This document shows, piece after piece, positions 46,117 through 56,370 of a stretch of DNA of 64,000 nt. Each line of letters starts with the position of its first letter. Position 1 is the stretch's first letter. A model generated the notes under the pieces. That model worked only from the letters and a program-made list of their open reading frames with translations, searched no databases and was not told where the DNA came from. The stretch is from Humulus lupulus (Eukaryota > Streptophyta > Magnoliopsida > Rosales > Cannabaceae), in NCBI RefSeq assembly GCF_963169125.1, contig NC_084798.1, positions 106,347,970 through 106,411,969 of the forward strand, read 5' to 3'. The translations under genes and the position numbers were made by a program.

Positions 46117-49100
46117 TGTAACGACCCGGATTTTCAAGACTCGATAATGCGGAAATATAAATGTTTTCATTTAACAAAATGTCTCAAAAACCCATAGAAA
46201 AAAAAACTTTTTAAAAAGTCATATGGCCATACTTAACATTTAGTTACAAACATGTTTTATAAAGATTAGAGTGAGCCTAGTTTAGGAAAATTACACAACA
46301 TTTCCAAAAATAAAATAGCTTCCCAAAAGGTCGGTCCACATGTACATTTGCAAGGAAGACTCCAGCGCTCACTGCTCTGCCTTGCCCTTGCTCTTACCTA
46401 CAACATGAAACAACTAGGTAAGCGAAAACGCTTAGTAAGATCAACTTTCAAACAAAGCACATAGAGAAATAGGGATCCAGACCCATCCGGACCCTATACA
46501 ATCAATTTCAAGAACGCTAAAGCATCCTGGCAAACTTATGGTCATGCCTGATAACCATTGATAAATTAATTCATAACTAGATAAAATCCTGCACTCAGAA
46601 AAATCCCAGAACAAGCAGATATATTATATCACAACTATATCTTATCAACAATTATATCCCTGCACTCAGAAAATCCCAGAGCAAGCAGATATATTATATC
46701 ACAATTATATCTCATCAACAAATATATCCCTGCACTCAGAAAATCCCAGAGTAAGCAGATATATTATATCACAACATAATTCGAGACCAACACTCGACAA
46801 TTTCCAACAATTCATGCGTAACGCGCCCTCCAACATAATTGCTAATCTGTAAAAGAGAACCGAGTCCCCACACTAAGATCTAGCCAATAAATATTCTCAT
46901 CAAGGGTAACTATCGTGTTACCTAGGGCATCGCTACTTATTCAAGAGTGTAATCCAATTTACACGGTTTTACGGAGACTTCTATGTTAATCAGTGGTGCT
47001 GGTGAGCAGTTGCCCCTAGGGTGTTCAGCCTCACTCAATCTTGGCAACCCCTAGTATCTCTAGGCACTCTCACTGAATGGCCAATATTCACGGCTGCTAT
47101 CCGAGAATAACTTATCAGAGCACTTGCTCGGATTCTAACCGTCCAATGATTAAGTAAGCATGAGGGCCCCTAGGTCCCATTTATCTAGGTGCCCCTAGGT
47201 TTAACCAGCTTATCCTCATCTCATGGCCACTCGTCGCGGTAATGAACCGGATATAAATAAAATCAAGCAGTGTGACGGGGATCAACCGTCTAGGATATGA
47301 CGGACTTCTACCATTCATATTTTCTAAATCAGCACTCACTAGACTAACGTCTCTAAGCAACTTTCTATGATAGCCTATATATGTGCATGTATCCCTATAC
47401 TAACATACAAGACAATAATCATTTCATGTTGCAGCCATACAATATAAGTTGACTTATTTGGAGTCCTTAGCGCTCAGCAGGTTTTCACCCTCCAACGTTC
47501 AGTCCAGTTACGCTTAGCCAATACTGTAATTATCCATACAGTATACTCGGATTAATTATGGTACTCATAATTCATTATTATTATTTTGGGCAGTTTGGTC
47601 ATTTTAATAAAAGTCATTTGTAAGGATTTATAATCCTTATTTGGTTTTAAACCTATTAAGGAAAGTCATACAAAATATTCGAGACTAAACCCTAAGTGTC
47701 GGGGAGACCTATCCTAAGGTCTCGATACCTAGGCTCGGGTATCACAATGGTATTTCCCCACAACCCGTTAAAAATCTTATTCTTTCAAGGTATCGCTATT
47801 AACCCGCACTTTCGACTAGTCGGTTAAAATATGTAAGATTTTAGACGGTATTACATCCAGAAAATACAAATAAATTCCTTAATTATTTTTAAAGAAAATA
47901 AACTCTTTAAATTTTCCTTTTAGTTTTCTTAAGGTTTTAATATCTAAAACCCGATTTAAGAAAATTGCCTAATTTGTCTTAATTAGGAAAACCGTTATAA
48001 ATTTCTCATCTTGACTAATTAATTTTCCAAAAGCAATTAATCAATTTTTACTTACTAGAAAAATAATTCATTTATTTATTTTCTCAAAATATAGGGTTTT
48101 AAACCCTCTTTTAATTTATTATCTATTAATAAATTAAATCTCTTATTTTTAGAAAGAATAAAAACTCTTTAATAAAATAATTCATTTAAACTCAAAGGGG
48201 TAATTTTAGTGAAAATTTGATTTCAAGACTTACCAATTTATATCTTGAAATAAGCAAAATTTTACTTTTTACCTTATGTTCCAAAATCTCATTTTTACAC
48301 TAAGTGTGAAAAACCTATTTTTCACATTTTTAACTACATACTTCGTTAGTTCATAACTTGAAATTTACTTACCCAATTGTTACCAAAATTTCCCAATTCC
48401 ATTTTTGTTATGCCATTTAGGTCTTTGTAAAATCTTAGGTCAAAATGAGCATTTTTTATTGGTGAAATCATTTTCCAACAATGAGGTAAAAATGACCTTA
48501 TTTTCAAGTCCTTATTTTTTCCAAACTTTGACAGTTAATAACTTTCAAACCGTTTAATATTTTCTTACCAAATTTTACAGTGGACTAATAGGTTATGCCA
48601 GTAATATGTCCAAAAAATTTTAGAAAAAACTGGGTTCATTTTCCCTATACAGTTGCTGTCCAAACTTGGTTCCGAAAATAAGAATACGAAAAAACAGTTT
48701 TTTACCTAAACTTTGAAATAGCATAACTTACTCATTTCTAAACATTTTTTTTAGTGTTTCAAAAGCTCAATTTTATGTACTCAATCTCAACAACATCACA
48801 GTACAATTTTATTTTACAAAACCAATATACAGTGGCTGCTTGACCCCTTGGAAGTCACAGCTCAAAACATGTTTTGTTTTAGGGTATCCTACAAAACCAT
48901 TGGGGGTTTTGGTTCCCATTTTCAAAAATCAATACACATGCATCATAAAAATTATTAAACAACTACCATAACCTTATTACATCACCAACAAGAAACTTTA
49001 AGCATTAGATATACAAAATAATGCTTAAAACTAAAAACCCTACAACAAAATCATCAAAAGTAAACTTTTTACCTCTTTGGTGTTCTTGCTTAAGGTTTGG

Positions 49101-50101
49101 ACCTTCCTATAAGCTTTGACTCCTTCAAAACCTTTCAAAAACCCTAACCAACTTCCCCCAACAACATAGTTGATTAGCTATTTGAAACTCTATGCTTAAA
49201 ACTTTACAAAAGCCTAGATTAGTGAAGCTTTACCTTAGGGAAAATACTTCCTAGACCAAGACTTAGCCTCCAAGTTTTCCATGGTGTTCTTGAGGTTAAA
49301 TATTGAGGGAACACTTTGAGAGGTCTTCAAAAATCAGATGAGTGAATGAGAGAGGGAGAGTGGTCGGTTCTTAGAGTTAGAATTGCTCACAAAACTCTTC
49401 AAAATATCACAAAGTACTTGAGTGCTTTTCTACCCACTTGCCCACTTGACTTCTTTATTAAATGGAATTTAATCTTTATAAAATTGGGTTCACACCACTC
49501 TAAAATACCACATGGCCGGCCACCCTTTTAAATTTTGTCTATGTTTTATATAATTTTTTTTTTAAAGGTTAATAAATGTTTCATAAGAAGAAAAGTCCAA
49601 ATTGGCTTTTGACACCTTTTTCACTCTTATTAAGTTTTAATCACCAAACTTAACATTAATTAATTAAATTAAATGTCTCTCACATTTAATATAATTAATC
49701 ACATAATAAAATTTAACCTAAGGTCTATTCATGGAATAAAATTCCCCATTTCGGCAAAATTAGGCATTTAACACAAAATGCCTTAAAATTTCCATTTTCT
49801 TTTAGGTTTATTATTTTCGACCAAACTTTAACTTTTATGAATGTATTTTATGCCCAAAATATAATTGCCATGATTTTTCATTTTATTTTTCGAGATTTTT
49901 ACCCGATCAGGGTTTTTGTGTCGGTCTAGGACCGAAAGTCTTATCTTGACTTTTAAAATCACAAAATTCATATTTTGGCTAGCAATAACTCATGGAATAC
50001 TTCCAAACAAAATATAATATTATTTAAAATAATATTCTTAACCCGGGGGAAAAATCCCGACTCGAGTCGTTTAAAGGTACCCAAAAACGTAGGACGTTAC
50101 A
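46117..50101 (-). mobile_element. Solo LTR, family C copy 2 (3985 bp, TSD CCCCA)
   Basis: Starts TGTAACGACCCGGATTTTCA and ends taggacgttaca, with exact duplications CCCCA at 46112-46116 and 50102-50106. It is very similar over its whole length to copy 1 at 11592; the main length difference is an extra copy of a 60-bp unit near 46640-46750 (tccctgcactcagaaaatcc followed by agatatattatatcacaa), present three times here and twice there. It is the innermost insertion of the four-level stack. No gene is seen in it. Confidence 0.95.
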
Positions 50102-50927
50102 CCCCAGAACCCTTTCTAGTTAGCATTCCATAGCTAATAAGGAATTGATTGGAACGTTAATATGTGCCATAGAAATTTTGCGATCAAGCTTGGTGATTGG
50201 GTAAATATTATCACTGGTCAAAATGGAAGTAAGGCTTTCTCTCTGTTTATCTTGTTATTAACATTTGAAGTAGTTTTTGAGTCTTACATGCCAACTGAGT
50301 ATAGGTTTGTATTCTCCTATGCGTGCTATTTCCCTTATTTTGAAATGTATAAAAATAATCGAAATAAAGATATTCATCAAATAATCAAACATGGAGATAA
50401 AGTGAAGATGTTTCCCATTTAGGATTGCAATTCTATTTTCTTTCTCATACATGATTATTGTCTATTTCTCCCTAAATCTCTATCCCTATATCTTTCTATT
50501 TATCTTTTTTCTGTTGGTCTTTTATTTCTTGAATATGGGACCATTGTATTTAGTTTCACAATCACCAATTTCTAAACTGCTTAGACAGTAGACATACATA
50601 AATTTACAGTTATTTCAATGATTGTTTTTCCTTTTCTGCTAGGATTGTTCTTTTTATTTCACGAGTTTAAATAAAAGCTATTGTTCTCTTTAAAAAAATG
50701 TCATGTTTACAGAGGATAATTGTTGATCTTATGGCTGTAGTAGAGTGATTTCTTTTGCATTTTCAATTCTTTAAGATGACTCAGCACTCATCAACCAGAC
50801 TTCTAGAATAGTAACCTTGTATGCAAATGGAATCTCATATGTTGTTTCTTGTAACTCAATTTTTCCAGAATTTACTCTTGCCCGGCTAACATTAAATTAT
50901 TTTACTTTTAAAGACGGTCACATTACA

Positions 50928-51136
50928 GGTACTAAAGAAGGCTGGTCGGCAATCAGAACATTTGGTGAGCCATGCGGATTGCAAATTTGAGAAACCAATG
51001 GAGCATGAGTGTGTGCATGTCCATGAGATTACAGAAGCTGCTGGGATTGAAGAGGCAGAAGCAGATGCTATGTATGATAAAGAACTAAAGGAGGCCATTA
51101 GAGGAGTACAGGATGCTGTGACTGCTATAAACTAGC
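50928..51136 (+). other. Possible captured exon of unknown gene
   Basis: After an acag acceptor the segment stays open for about 68 codons: VLKKAGRQSEHLVSHADCKF, then HVHEITEAAGIEEAEADAMY and KELKEAIRGVQDAVTAIN, before a TAG. Acidic-helical composition and codon-like base use set it off from the AT-rich flanks, and it lies between the S-acyltransferase and CDPK pieces. I do not recognise the family. Confidence 0.45.
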
Positions 51137-51890
51137 ATTTGGAAGAGGTCAGATATGAAATTGTGGCCCTTGAATCTGAATGAGTTAATTTCATATTTTG
51201 ATTGCTTAAGGAGACAGTCTCATAGTTGCCAAACCAGCCATGCAAAAATATAACAGCTAGAAAAACGTATAATTTGCTAATAACTATAAAGATGGTATTA
51301 TTTTTGTGACGGTTTTGCTGTTCCCTGTCCCATATTTGCTGTTTTACATGGTTCTCTGTAGCTCCCACTATAAACAGCCCAAATTTCCGTTCAATTGATT
51401 TAGTCTTTTAACAAGCACCATTCGGAAGAGTAGTTGGACACGAGCTTGTGCTTAGATGAGTTTTTGTTGACCCTCTAGTGTCATCTGTGGTCTTTAAGCA
51501 TTCCTCTATGAATTGTATATTTGATCAATTTCCCACTTTAAAACTCAGTGCCCTTTTTCACTTTGATAAGTTTGACTCTTTTATTTTTATTTTTATGGAT
51601 GACTTTGAATATCTTCTAAGTAACTAGTAAGTATATTTTGAATATCTTCGAATGAGTAAAGGAATATGGTTTGTGAGAAACTAGATGTGCTTAGATAATA
51701 CTATTCCCACCATGTTTGGAGTGCTGGAGTGATTCTTTACATTCTGTTAAGTGGAGTGCCTCCATTTTGGGCTGGTAGGATTTTCAAAGATGCTTCTTGT
51801 TAGTCATTGTTGTATTTAGTATCTGTGTTTCTATTTGTGTCTCTGTATGTGTATTTTGTGACCTTTTTTCTTTCCCCTTGGTTTCAATAG

Positions 51891-52043
51891 AGAGCGAGCA
51901 AGGGATATATGAAGAAGTATTACATGGTGACCTAGACTTTTCAACATACCCATGGCCTAGTATTTCTGAAGGTGCCAAAGATTTAGTAAGGAAAATGCTT
52001 ATTCGAGATCCCAAAAGGCGGATATCTACACATGATGTTTTGT
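51891..52043 (+). pseudogene. Captured CDPK kinase-domain exon
   Basis: Between a tttcaatag acceptor and a gtgagttt donor lies one exon reading [40 protein letters not shown] and [10 protein letters not shown]. This is subdomain X-XI of the catalytic lobe of plant calcium-dependent protein kinases (usual wording [35 protein letters not shown]). Active-site parts, autoinhibitory junction and EF hands are absent, so it is one exon of a kinase gene. It has no internal stop, which suggests a relatively recent capture or short time without selection. Confidence 0.92.
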
Positions 52044-55000
52044 GTGAGTTTCTATCACTGGTTTGCTTTCATAATTACAATTTTTGTGTTTGACCTGTGT
52101 TGCTACTGAAATTAAAGGGTTGCAATTATTGTTGAGCAAAGCTTTTTGGAAAAGCATCTCTTATTCATTTCAGCTGCTTTATAAATAATTAGTAAGCTAT
52201 TAGCTAGTTTAGGAAGATAATAATAATTTCTGCTTGATTAATTTCATATCTGATAGGTTACAACTAAGTTCCTATGTGTATATTGTACCAGAATTTAGGA
52301 GTCTAATAGTTTATGAGTTATGTGATGTGAACATTGTAAAATATATTAAGGGAAACTAAATATATAAATAACCACCCTGGTTACCAGTTTTAGATGAGCT
52401 ATAACAATTTTTTGTTAACTTTGGATTAGGAGGTTAGGCTTCTTAGTGTGACGCAGGACGCTTTGGTTAGATCAGTTATCATTGTCTTGTCTATATTGAT
52501 GCTCATCTACTGAAACGAGGCTCTACTCGTTATAGGTTTGGAAGTATTTTTGCTTCATATGTTCAGAGTGGACTGCAAGAATTAATGTATTAGCAGGGTT
52601 TTTGATGTGTGGAAAAGGTAGAAAGAAGTTCATGAAAAACTTGGTAATGTACGGATGTAAGTAGGGGATGGAGTAACATTTCTGGACATACTAGTCAAGA
52701 GATCTTTTTTTTTTTTAAATAGAGTTCAGCAGCTAGACTATGTGAGGAAAGTGGTGATTTAAAAAAAAAATAATTGGTTAGTATCAAGGATGAAAAAATA
52801 ATTTGAAAGTGGACATACTAGACTGTTTGTTTTGTGGGAAATTCATATGCTTAGATTTTTCTTTCTTAATACGCTGATTCAGGTTCAGGTTCAGAGTGTT
52901 CTTTTATACTTTGAAAATTAGTTTCAACACTAGTTTTGGAATGGCCGTTTTATTTTTTAAAAATGAGTTAAAAACTTGTTTTTCTCAAATATGTGTTTCG
53001 GAGTGTTCTTTTATACTTTGAAAATTAAATTAATTCAAAACTTGTATTTATTTTTTAAACTATTTGTTTCGGAATGGTCGTTTTATTTTTTAAAAATAGG
53101 TTGAAAACTTGCCGCAAAATTCAACTCCCCTTCGTGACTTAATTAGTCCTCGATTATTTTGTTTACATTTTTCAATTTCTTAATCTGTTGGAATTTTTTT
53201 TAATCTGAATAACATTTGGTTCTTCTCTTCTGACTCTACAAGTGAAGATAGAGCAGAAGAGGTAATCAATCTAATCATGTCCATGCAGCAGTGGTGAGTT
53301 GTGAATCTGTAAGCTGGTAGTCATGGATGTTTCTTTTTTTTCAAATGTTTATTGAAATATTCTGCAAATTTGGTTTGTTGTGTTGAAAGTATTAGGAAGT
53401 GAATCAATATAGGCCTTAGACTTGTAAGGAGTTGTATATTAGATTAGATGATTGATTCGAATGCAAATATGTATGTAATCAAGGATATTGATTCCATGGA
53501 AAGGCCTCCATGAGGGTAGATTGAGTATAAGCAATCATGGCTCAATTGATAATCATCATCTACTCTAGATGTTTCAGATAAATCATTTGGAACAGATAAC
53601 ATACGAGCCTGTACAGCTTAATGCTGAGAAGGTAATTGTGCCTTCAATTTTGGGCGAGCCTACTTGTTCAATCCTGCATAAGCTTTTCGGCAGTGCATTA
53701 AAACTTAACCTTAAGTGTTGCTGGCACTGGCACTGGCTCTTCTACTTCCCTTCCCTTGACGTATTTGCAGTATTTTAAATTGGTCTGAATTCCATTGTCT
53801 CTGATATATGAATTGTCTTCATGTATTAGGTTTTTAAACATTTGAATTTTCCATTTTGGTGCTACATATTCAGTTTTCTAGTTCACATTTCCATTGATTT
53901 CAAGAATCATTTTATTGGATTATTTACAATTGAAAATCCTACTTAATATTTTTCCTTATTCATTGCTTTCTCTTGTGTAATATTTTTAGGATTCATACTT
54001 CAGATACGTATCAAATAAGTGTTGCTTTTAAGCAAATATACCCATTTTTTTTATTTGGTTTAGGAAAGCATTGTGTCTTTTGGTTCTATGGTAGCATCTT
54101 CGAACACTAGTTTGCTCATTGGTTTGAGATTGACCCATGTTTTTTTGCTTCTGTGGTAGTATCATGATAATTGAGTAGATGAGACAGAGAGCCCAGACTC
54201 TGTACAATCTTTCAAGTTTGTTCGTTGGTTTCATAGAGAAGGTTAGTTGCTCTTGAAACACTATTTGCCTTATTTGGGTCTGCTTTTATGAAGGAGTTGC
54301 AATCAAATGACATAGGATTTAGTATTAGGATTATTGACTTTAGATTACTTTATTTCCCTTGTATTTTCCATGTACTTCAATTAGTTTTAGTTTAGTTGTT
54401 ATTTAAATAAGTTGTTTCAGTTAGTTTAGTTGTTTAGTTTTATCATCCTTAGCTATAAATACAGCTATTGTACCTTGGACTATTTCATTCACTTTTGATT
54501 AATACACAAAGTTTTCTATCAAATCTAATTCCGCAATATTTAGCACTACTATTCATGATAGCAGTGGTTTGACACCAAATACAAGGAAGCAAACAAGTTC
54601 GATAACATTAATGAATAGCAGTGGTTAAGCTTTGATAACTCACATCACATCTTCCTACTAACTACTAACAAAAAGATGACTTTCATCAGCCCTTGTCAAG
54701 GTATAAAGAAGAAAGTCTTCTGTTGTGCTTTAGAATTATGCTGTTGAATGTTTCTTTCATTTTCATTATGTTTTAGGTATTGATAGAGTACTCTGTTTGG
54801 CAGTGGAATTTTCTCTTCGTTCATCTCTTAGCTTATTGTTTTAAGTTGCATGTTTTGTTGCTTCAGTCGTTTTGCATGGTAGTACATCTTGCTATACCCT
54901 ACTGTTTCGTCAAGTTTTGGAGTTATTACAAATTTAATTTATACTTTATATGCTTACAGGTGGAAACTAGCTTAAGTCTTATGTTCTTAATAATAAAAGG

Positions 55001-55330
55001 ATTTTTTTTTTACAATGTGCAGGTATATTGAGATGATTTCTTTGGAGCAATTCTTGACAACATTTGTAGTTGAGGCCTTTAGAATGGAAGAATGTATTTC
55101 ACTAATTTTTGTATACATTTCTTGTTTTGTATTTAGTGATAAAGGAATCTGAATTGGGCATAAATTATGTTGTAATATGATTTCTTAAGCCTAGACTAGT
55201 AAACTAAATATTGTAATTACATTTGAGTAATTAATAAAAATCTATTTATGTTACCTTATTTGGCTTCAACTTTCATATTTGTTTTCCTAGTTTTGTGTAA
55301 GTAAAAATAGATTATGTTTCTCTAAGCTAA

Positions 55331-55522
55331 TATAACACATGTGTTATACTAAAGTGTAGTATAACACAAAAAATGTGTTATACTAAAGTATAGTATAACA
55401 CAAAAAAAGTGTTATGCTGAAGTGTAGTATAACACAAAAAAATTGTTATGCTGAAGTGTAGTATAACACAAAATAAGTGTTATACTAAAGTGTAGTATAA
55501 CACAAAAAAAGTGTTATATAAT
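55331..55522. repeat. CACTA subterminal palindromic repeats
   Basis: About five units of 33-34 bp, each made of gtgttatact, a short spacer, agtataacac and an A-run. Every unit is an inverted repeat able to form a hairpin. The same words occur near the CACTA terminus at 16700-16790. Subterminal repeats bind the transposase (TnpA) in the En/Spm family, so that role is likely. Confidence 0.85.
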
Positions 55523-56370
55523 CGACTATAAATAATATAATTCAACACTTATCTATATATTAAAATAACACAGAAATTGTGTTATCGTTGACAATACAAT
55601 AACACACCTGTATAACACTGATAAAGTGTTATGTAAAGTACCCTGTCCTACGATAACATAGTCGGTCTTAACACATCAGAAAGTGTTATCGTATGTTTTG
55701 ATAACATATTTTCGGTGTTATTAAAAGCATTTTTTCTTGTAGTGTTTCCTTCTTTTCTCCACTAAAGCTAAAAAGACAATATAACACTTATCTAATTTCA
55801 GTCAGATGACCATTTTGCCCTCCCATTAATTCCTAAGCCTTAAAGCACACCAAGGGCATTTTAGTAACTTACTCCCTATTCCCGCTAATTCCTCGAGAGT
55901 CTTTAATATTTACCGCTTACTTCTCGATACCTAACTAATCATCAATTATATTTCTCAATATCAATTAATCTCCAATATACTTCTCAAATTCCTAGAAATA
56001 CCCCCAGACTCACCCCGAGCCGGGTATAAATCCCCGCCGTGACTTCTCTGCTAAACCGCTCACTAGGATCGCCTTGATTCACAAGCTGCAGATATATCCA
56101 CATAATAATGTGGTCTCAACAATTTATCACAAACATTTACATTTATGCCCTCAATGAGCCAAAATTACAAATATGCCCTTATAACCTAGTCAGGGCCTAC
56201 ATGCATACTAATATCCATAGTCATGCATCACATATATCCAAATAATTATATAAGCATGCTTGTCACATAATCATGCATTTTCAACATTAATTCACATAAC
56301 TTCCAATTATGCCCTCCCGGCACACTAATCAAGGCCCTTAAGCCTTATTAGTAATTTTTGGGTCGTTACA

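Larger units (their letters stand above)
42230..55744 (+). mobile_element. Pack-CACTA element with captured exons of several host genes (TSD TTT)
   Basis: The left end is CACTACACCAAATACC (42230) and the right end is tttttcttgtagtg (55744). Both show CACTA termini and are flanked by 3-bp duplications TTT (42227-42229, 55745-55747), as expected for En/Spm elements. The right subterminal zone holds palindromic 34-bp repeats. No CACTA transposase was seen, so it is non-autonomous. Inside, all on the plus strand, are pieces of alpha-expansin, CURT1, a DHHC S-acyltransferase and a CDPK, plus unidentified exon-like segments, with introns kept. Without the solo LTR C at 46117 it is 9525 bp. The spaces between pieces are AT-rich with no recognisable coding. 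Confidence 0.88.
40498..56370. mobile_element. Solo LTR, family B (2355 bp net, TSD AGATT), host of the CACTA element
   Basis: Starts TGTAACGCCCTGGATAGCCA and ends tttgggtcgttaca, with exact duplications AGATT at 40493-40497 and 56371-56375. Its two halves (40498-42229 and 55745-56370) are 15.9 kb apart. Without the CACTA element and its duplication it is 2355 bp, in line with the other B LTRs. It interrupts the copia 2 pre-integrase region exactly between GHIGLDRINRF and RLVREG. Frames inside it are not credible genes. Confidence 0.93.
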
